Source: Acanthosepion lycidas
Lineage: Eukaryota > Mollusca > Cephalopoda > Sepiida > Sepiidae
Direction of reading: 5' to 3'
NCBI GenBank assembly: GCA_963932145.1
Contig: OZ010578.1
Coordinates: forward strand, 43,912,404-43,976,403
Length of the DNA: 64,000 bases
Below the pieces are notes generated by a model. The model was not told the origin of the DNA, made no database searches, and saw nothing but the letters and a program-made list of their open reading frames with translations. Positions 56,520 through 64,000 of this stretch are shown here, piece by piece. Every line of letters starts with the position of its first letter. Position 1 is the stretch's first letter. The position numbers and the translations under genes are program-made.

Positions 56520-58930
56520 TTATTCTTGTCAATTCTACATTAAAAATCTTGAACTAACCATTTCTGTATTATCTTTTCTGAGTATCATAAACTAAATGCT
56601 CAACTGCCTCCAATAAATCTGTTGATGGCCCTCCTGCTCAGCAATATGGCCCAGAGAAAACAGTAACCAAGATAGTGAATGCAGGGCACGGAAACCAGAG
56701 GGTAAAGATTGAATGGATCAAAATAAATATTTATTTCGTAAACATTTTAATGGTGTTTTTATTATGCTACTGACCACAATAAATGATAAAAGTTAAAAAA
56801 AAAAAAAAATTTTGATTTCAAGAGAATCCTAGGACAATGGTGATAAAAGTTAATCTGGAACCCTGTAATGTATAATAGTATGGTTCAAGAAAATTATCAA
56901 CAATTATTATCTTGAACAGCCTATTAAAAATATAAATGAAAAGTGTAGAAAGTATCTCTAAAAATTTGCAGTTATTGTCAGAAAAATCAACGTATTTTCT
57001 CTGAAATAAATCAAATCTGTTGAATAAGCTAACATTTTTTAATAGAATTTAAAATTTCCAGTAACAAGAAGAGAGCAAAAAATACAAGAAATGAATAATA
57101 CAAGGCAAGGCATATATAAGATAATAATAGCAAAGTAAATCAATTATAAAACGAAAAAGAAATAGTGTTCATATAGGAATTAAATCCTATATATATTTTT
57201 CAACCAATAAGATCCCATCAGATGGTTTGTTTGATAAACAATCACTACAAGGGCAAATACCACCAAAGCATTTGCAGATATATTTGTTTTGGACCATTTA
57301 GAAAATAACTCTGTTCAACACACCTACAATGAAAACCTTGTATTCAAAAAGTTCTCACCTATATGAAATTAGATTTTGAATCCCCTTACAGATATAAAAA
57401 TACAAAAGAGACATCTAGCAACTGCTACCAAAAGCCTTGTCCATGCACACAATAAAAGGGATTAACCAGCTGCCTAGCAAGCCTTTGTCAATGAACTCGC
57501 ATACACATTAGGATGACAGTCATAAATTAAGTCTGTCCACACATTTCATACTGTACTACAAACACTTAATTACTTGATAAAACAAACTTCACTGCAAGGA
57601 AAATTGAACATTTTATTTTGACTGTATATTTCTGAAAAGAATCTATAAATCTTAATTCAGCTGACATTCTGCTTCTACTTTTCCTTCAGAAAATAACCTT
57701 TTTTTATGTTTTGCTTCATTTAAAAGATGTGTTATTGTTAAATGTTTGGAATCCCGATACTCAGATAAAAACAAAAAACCTGGGTAGACGGATACCAACA
57801 TTCATATACAAAGGGGACAGATAAATGTTTATAACTTTATGACCTCAAAGCAAGAAAGAAAAAAAATATATATATGGCTAAAACCAAGAAATGTCCACTT
57901 TTATCGACTAAGAAGAAATCCTAGTATGCACCTGCAGGATTTGTCTATAAATTTGGAGAGGGTGAATTTTGAGCAGTGATTCCCACAGATTTGAAACAAA
58001 ATTAAAAAGCAAAACATGACTACAGGCAAATATTGTTTTAATATAGAAATATTAAAAGCATTCACAAGGCATTCCTGAAACAAACCATATTTAATTACAT
58101 CAATTATAAGTGAATTAGTTAAATGAATTTCCTTAGTTATTAATGTTTCCTCCCCCTCTCCTCACAATCATTCTTTAAATTAGTTTCTATCTTACATTCC
58201 AGAACTTAATCAAACTGAAGAGAACAAGTGAGAATGAATAAGAACTGCAAAGTAATGTTAAGATGGCACAGTTCCTGTATAACATAATCTCAACTGTTAC
58301 AATAATGATATGTAGAAACATGACAATTATATGATCAATCATTAGCTTTTCTTCTTCATATCTCCCACAAAACTTCATTAGTATTTTGTCTACACTCAGA
58401 ATAAAGAATAAATTTTTTATTAAATGATCATTTTAAGACAAATTTATTTCAGAAGAATACGGTCAGCAATTAAATGCCAAACTGTATAATTTTTATCAAA
58501 AACTAAATCAATCAAGTAAATAGAGAATATAAAACGGAAGAATTGGATGACAAAATGACCAAATAAAAAATTTTAAAAGTGTTGACTAATTGAATGGGTT
58601 TAAACAAAGGTAACTGTGTGGTGAGTTAACAGTAATAGCTTCTGACTAATTATATGAATTACTGAAGCAGTAAATTCGAGTTGTGCATTACAATTCTTTG
58701 TATGAATTTTGAGGATTTGAAGATTACATTTTTCAAAGAACAGTAGCAGGTTCACTAATGATTTAAATGTTTAGACATTAAATACAATTAAGTAATAAAA
58801 TTTTTTTTTTTTTGCTCCCAATCTTCAATAAGTACTCATTTCCTTCCCAGTGTATTTTACTAATGCAATACAAGTGCAACTGTATCATTTTATTACTAGC
58901 ATCGTATCTTACACATTGGAAACAAATTAA
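56520..58930. other. AT-rich upstream intron, no gene seen
   Basis: No exon or element recognised. Short open frames at 57901-58083 and 58187-58378 carry no known motif. Confidence 0.45.
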
Positions 58931-58939
58931 CACCACACC

Positions 58940-58996
58940 ATTTCCCCCCAGGTCTTTTGAACAGGAGTAGAGGTTTATCCCTTGTTTCCTGTTTAC
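58940..58996 (+). mobile_element. Truncated LINE-tail fragment at array edge
   Basis: GGTCTTTTGAACAGGAGTAG and AGGTTTATCCCTTGTTTCC match 51640-51683. The match stops where the GACA array begins. Confidence 0.5.
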
Positions 58997-61900
58997 AAAG
59001 AGACAGAGAGAGACAGAGACAGAGAACGAGACAGAGACAGAGAACGAGACAGAGACAAGACAGACAGAGACAAGACAAGACAAGACAGAGACAGAGACAA
59101 GACAGAGACAGAGACAAGACAAGACAGAGACAAGACAGAGACAGAGACAAGACAGAGACAAGACAAGACAAGAGACAAGACAAGACAAGAGACAAGACAA
59201 GACAAGAGACGAGACAAGACAAGAGACGAGACAAGACAAGAGACGAGACAAGACAGAGACAAGACAAGACAGAGACAAGACAAGACAGAGACAAGACAAG
59301 ACAGAGACAAGACAAGACAGAGACAAGGCAGAGACAAGACAGAGACAAGACAAGACAGAGAGAGAGACAGAGACAGAGAGAGAGACAGAGACAGAGAGAG
59401 AGACAAAGACAGACAGAGACAGAGAGAGACAGACACAGATACACAGAGAGACAGAGACACAGATACACAGAGAGACAGAGACACAGATACACAGAGAGAC
59501 AGAGAGAGAGACACAGAGAGAGAGACACAGAGAGAGAGACACAGAGAGAGAGACACAGAGAGAGAGACACAGAGAGAGAGACACAGAGAGAGAGACACAG
59601 AGAGAGAGACACAGAGACAGAGACACAGAGACAGAGACACAGAGAGAGAGACACAGAGAGAGAGACACAGAGAGAGAGACACAGAGAGAGAGACACAGAG
59701 AGAGAGACACAGAGAGAGAGACACAGAGAGAGAGAGACACAGAGACAGACACAGAGACAGACACAGAGACAGACACAGACACAGAGAGAGAGAGAGAGAG
59801 ACACAGACACAGAGAGAGAGAGAGAGACACAGACACAGAGAGAGAGAGAGAGAGACAGACACAGAGAGAGAGAGAGAGAGACAGACACAGAGAGAGAGAG
59901 ACAGACACAGAGAGAGAGAGACAGACACAGAGAGAGAGAGACAGACACAGAGAGAGAGAGAGACAGACACAGAGAGAGAGACACACAGACACAGAGAGAG
60001 AGACACACAGACACAGAGAGAGAGACACACAGACACAGAGAGAGAGACACACAGACACAGAGAGAGAGACAGAGATACAGAGAGAGAGACAGAGACACAG
60101 AGACAGAGACAGATACAGAGAGAGAGAGACACAGAGAGAGAGACACAGATACAGAGACACAGAGAGAGAGACACAGATACAGAGACACAGATACAGAGAC
60201 ACAGATACAGAGACACAGATACAGAGACACAGATACAGAGACACAGATACAGAGACACAGATACAGAGACACAGATACAGAGACACAGATACAGAGAGAG
60301 AGACACACAGATACAGAGAGAGAGACACACAGATACAGAGAGAGAGACACACAGATACAGAGAGAGAGACACACAGATACAGAGAGAGAGACACAGATAC
60401 AGAGAGAGAGAGACACACAGAGAGAGAGAGACACAGAGAGAGAGAGACACAGAGACACAGATACAGAGAGAGAGAGACAGAGACACAGATACAGAGAGAG
60501 AGAGACAGAGACACAGATACAGAGAGAGAGAGACAGAGACACAGAGAGAGACAGAGACACAGAGAGAGACAGAGACACAGATACAGAGAGAGAGAGACAG
60601 AGACACAGATACAGAGAGAGAGAGACAGAGACACAGATACAGAGAGAGAGAGACAGAGACACAGAGAGAGACAGAGACACAGAGAGAGACAGAGACACAG
60701 AGAGAGACAGAGACACAGAGAGAGACAGAGACACAGAGAGAGACAGAGACACAGAGAGAGACAGAGACACAGAGAGAGACAGAGACACAGAGAGAGACAG
60801 AGACACAGAGAGAGACAGAGACACAGAGAGAGACAGAGACACAGAGAGAGAGAGACAGAGAGAGAGAGGCAGAGACACAGATACAGAGAGAGAGAGGCAG
60901 AGACACAGATACAGAGAGAGAGAGGCAGAGACACAGATACAGAGAGAGAGAGGCAGACAGAGAGAGAGAGACAGAGACACAGATACAGAGAGAGAGACAG
61001 AGACACAGATACAGAGAGAGAGACAGAGACACAGATACAGAGAGAGAGACAGAGACACAGATACAGAGAGAGAGACAGAGACACAGATACAGAGAGAGAG
61101 ACAGAGACACAGATACAGAGAGAGAGACAGAGACACAGATACAGAGAGAGAGACACAGATACAGAGAGAGAGAGACACACAGAGAGAGAGAGACACAGAG
61201 AGAGAGAGACACAGAGACACAGATACAGAGAGAGAGAGACAGAGACACAGATACAGAGAGAGAGAGACAGAGACACAGAGAGAGAGACACAGATACAGAG
61301 AGAGAGAGACACAGAGAGAGAGAGAGACACAGAGAGAGAGAGACACAGAGACACAGATACAGAGAGAGAGAGACAGAGACACAGATACAGAGAGAGAGAG
61401 ACAGAGACACAGATACAGAGAGAGAGAGACAGAGACACAGATACAGAGAGAGAGAGACAGAGACACAGAGAGAGACAGAGACACAGAGAGAGACAGAGAC
61501 ACAGAGAGAGACAGAGACACAGAGAGAGACAGAGACACAGAGAGAGACAGAGACACAGAGAGAGACAGAGACACAGAGAGAGACAGAGACACAGAGAGAG
61601 ACAGAGACACAGAGAGAGACAGAGACACAGAGAGAGACAGAGACACAGAGAGAGACAGAGACACAGAGAGAGACAGAGACACAGAGAGAGAGAGACAGAG
61701 AGAGAGAGGCAGAGACACAGATACAGAGAGAGAGAGGCAGAGACACAGATACAGAGAGAGAGAGGCAGAGACACAGATACAGAGAGAGAGAGGCAGACAG
61801 AGAGAGAGAGACAGAGACACAGATACAGAGAGAGAGACAGAGACACAGATACAGAGAGAGAGACAGAGACACAGATACAGAGAGAGAGACAGAGACACAG

Positions 61901-62030
61901 ATACAGAGAGAGAGACAGAGACACAGATACAGAGAGAGAGACAGAGACACAGATACAGAGAGAGAGACAGAGACACAGATACAGAGAGAGAGACAGAGAC
62001 ACAGATACAGAGAGAGAGACAGAGAGAGAA
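58997..62030. repeat. 3-kb GACA/GAGA/GATACA satellite array
   Basis: About 3.03 kb is built only of short purine-rich words. The left third is (GACAA)/(GACAGA) type, including GACAAGACAAGAGACGAG. The middle is ACACAGAGAGAGAG and ACACAGATACAGAG. The right is ACAGAGACACAGAGAGAG. It has no stops in several frames on both strands, giving frames over 1,000 codons of Arg/Glu/Thr/Asp/Gln or Ser/Leu/Cys/Val; these are artefacts of composition. It lies in the intron upstream of the first kinesin exon found. It contains a long internal duplication (60645-61153 equals 61485-61993). Confidence 0.97.
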
Positions 62031-62329
62031 AAATAAAAAAGGAGGGAAAAAAGAAAAACGAAAGAAAAAAGTAAAAATTTGCTGGAAAAAAAAAAAAGAG
62101 ATCACCCATTTTGAAACAGTAAGATCTCTAACTTCACCTTCACTAAACTTTGTACTTATTTTCCCTCTGCTATTTTTGTTCCCAGTTTAAATTCACAAAG
62201 TAAGCAAACTCTTACAATCATCTTCCTGGCTGCCATGTTTATTTAACTTGACAGTAATTTTTACTTGCCTACTGTAGCAGTAAATGATATGTGTAGGTTT
62301 TATGTAACAAAATTCTAAAGGAGTGCAGC

Positions 62330-62920
62330 AGTGACAGCATCTACCATGAATCCATCATCAAACATCAGGATATGGAATTAGTAAATACTAAATACTTCAA
62401 ATACTTTGGTGTATGGATCAGTTATAACAAATTTAGTAAAGGAGATAAGGAAATTGAATATAGAATAGACAGTGCTAGGGGTAGTTTTATTCAACACTAC
62501 AAATTGCTACAAGACCAAAACATTAACCTCAAAACTTGAGTCATACTCTCAAATAGTTTTGTCAGATTAAGACTTTCATATGGATGCCATGCATGACAAC
62601 ATGATCAGAAATATATAAACTGTTAGCCATATACAACCACTTTCTCAAATTGATGGTTAAAAGTTGTCTTTGAGAGAATGAAACCTGCAACTCTTAGGTG
62701 GGGAGCATTCTTATTGAAACATTGTTGACTGGGTAATACAGAATCACAAATAACAGAAAGAACATCACCTGAGGACTTTCAACAACATCTAAAATAGACA
62801 TCTCATAACTCAAAAAGAAAATAATGGCATAATGAAAATGTTGACATACCACACTACTTTGAGCAAAAGGTTAAGGAAGCCTCACACTCAATACTAAAAA
62901 GAACAAATAACAGTGGACTC
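62330..62920 (+). mobile_element. LINE RT C-terminal remnant
   Basis: In broken frames the stretch reads IIKHQDMELVNTKYFKYFGV, WISYNKFSKGDKEIEYRIDS and ARGSFIQHYKLLQDQNINLK, then VRLRLSYGCHA. This is the segment after the RT catalytic core of a non-LTR element. The VELVNTKxFKYL piece also occurs at the 3' end of the minus-strand remnant at 19264-20035, so the two belong to one family. It is inactive. Confidence 0.72.
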
Positions 62921-63274
62921 GAGAAACCTATTTCCTCAAAAAATTGTTTTAAGTGAAAGATTTATAAATTTCAACTGACTACTGAGTCAATGGATGCCAA
63001 ATGTTTCCTTATAAGGAATCAGTTAATATTACCATTACTGAACAGCTAATATTACCATTACCAAGAGTTTATCTTGAGAAAAAAAAGTTAAGTAACTTAA
63101 GACACTGATGAAGCCAAGTAAACTAGGAAAAATTAAAATTAATAGGAAAAAAAAAATTTACATTCACAATATTCAAAAATGATCAAGGTAATACAAATGA
63201 AACATCATAAATATTTATTGTTTTAATTATTAAATGTTTCAAAAAACATTATCTTCTGTAAAAAAAGAACACAC

Positions 63275-63281
<7 letters not shown>

Positions 63282-63322
<41 letters not shown>
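63282..63322. repeat. (TA)n microsatellite
   Basis: A pure TA run of about 40 bp. Confidence 0.95.
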
Positions 63323-63326
<4 letters not shown>

Positions 63327-63524
63327 GTAGTAATCTTATACGTAAAAGAAATTATACTCATCTGGAAAACCTTCGGTATCTTGATTTGCGAATAATCAAA
63401 CCAATACCAAAGGGGGAAAAAAAACGGTATAAAAAAAGAAAGAACCAAGAACATGTACGTTAGCTGAAAATAATCATCTAGCATGCCAGTCAAAAGAAAA
63501 AAAACCCGATACGAGTAAGCAAAA

Positions 63525-63527
<3 letters not shown>

Positions 63528-63580
<53 letters not shown>
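63528..63580. repeat. (TA)n microsatellite
   Basis: A pure TA run of about 50 bp. Confidence 0.95.
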
Positions 63581-63581
<1 letters not shown>

Positions 63582-63748
63582 CAGTGTGAATATAGGTATC
63601 AATACTAGACACTATCATGCTAAAAAGCAATAGACAGGCATGATGATTGGGTTTCAGCATGAAACAGACTGTCATCATTCACTGTTGATAAGTATATCCA
63701 CAATGCTTATATTTACAAACACTATTCCTGATACGGAGTACTTTCCTC

Positions 63749-63750
<2 letters not shown>

Positions 63751-63796
<46 letters not shown>
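63751..63796. repeat. (TA)n microsatellite
   Basis: A pure TA run of about 46 bp, directly before a SINE fragment. Confidence 0.95.
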
Positions 63797-63965
63797 CACT
63801 GTGGTGCAATAAGGAATTCACAACAGACTGGGTTCTATAGCCTTGGGGTGACAACCAATGCAGCGCAAGAACAACTCTGAATTCAGAACCTGAAAAGGAT
63901 TGCTTGGGGACCTTGTTTGGTTCGATTCCTGTCAGAGAATGCATATTTTCTATGAAATTTCTCAA
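63797..63965 (+). mobile_element. tRNA-SINE core fragment
   Basis: CAACAGACTGGGTTCTATAGCC and GGGGTGACAACCAATGCAGCGC match the core of the SINEs at 2560-2610 and 52215-52265. The head is missing and appears replaced by the TA microsatellite. Confidence 0.55.
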
Positions 63966-64000
63966 AGCATCCAGGCTGGTAAATTTAATTAATACTGTTC

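Noticed and set aside
58778..62190. Five overlapping open frames of more than 1,000 codons
   Set aside because: They arise from a simple-sequence array without stop codons and are open on both strands and several frames; the translations are low-complexity dipeptide patterns with no domain.
63281..63965. Open frames of 62-96 codons spanning TA repeats
   Set aside because: The Tyr-Ile repeats come from (TA)n microsatellites and the rest overlaps a SINE fragment.
1..64000. CRISPR array, operon or other prokaryotic defence system
   Set aside because: Repeats are microsatellites, satellites or transposons without spacer structure, and coding sequence is intron-split; nothing bacterial is present.

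Overview
The window reads as non-coding DNA from a large, AT-rich, repeat-dense animal genome. Evidence for this is the spliced metazoan-type kinesin motor exons, dead LINE fragments with A-rich tails, tRNA- and 5S-rRNA-derived SINEs, hAT- and mariner-type DNA elements, and kilobase-scale GA/GACA simple-sequence arrays. The LINE and SINE style, the very long introns and the simple-repeat load resemble what is known of molluscs, especially cephalopods (squid or cuttlefish). That placement is an inference; nothing here fixes the species.

The only coding sequence I can support is two exons of one kinesin-3-like motor gene on the minus strand. The 5' exon is at 55112-55228 and the next is at 11839-11955. 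Each is exactly 117 bp (39 codons), in phase 0, with AG acceptor and GTAAGT donor. Joined, they run from the start of the motor core through the P-loop. The 43,156 bp between them is one intron, everything right of 55228 is the upstream intron, and everything left of 11839 is the downstream intron.

Layout. 0-11.8 kb (downstream intron): jockey-like LINE tails and RT fragments, an RTE-like LINE end, tRNA-SINEs and a repeat shared with 15-16 kb. 12.7-13.9 kb: GA-rich satellite ending in two 24-bp tandem arrays. 14-20 kb: TG/TA microsatellites, 5S-rRNA/tRNA chimeric SINEs, an hAT-like element and an RT remnant. 20-34 kb: tRNA-SINEs, two inverted-repeat elements, a 0.37-kb internal duplication, and a 103-bp palindromic mariner MITE whose ends match the Hsmar1/MADE1 type. 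34-38 kb: a stack of inverted duplications. 38-47 kb: an hAT-like element with a duplicated end, a second inverted-repeat element copy, an RTE-like LINE interrupted by a jockey-like LINE tail, a 30-bp minisatellite and a Tc1/mariner transposase relic. 47-55 kb: SINEs and an RNase H remnant. 55-64 kb (upstream intron): SINEs, a 3-kb GACA/GAGA array with internal higher-order duplication, an RT remnant and TA microsatellites.

No operon, CRISPR array, functional RNA gene or intact transposase was found. The long open frames in the two simple-sequence arrays are open in several frames on both strands because the arrays lack stop codons; they are not genes. Coordinates of interspersed repeats are approximate because boundaries were judged by eye.
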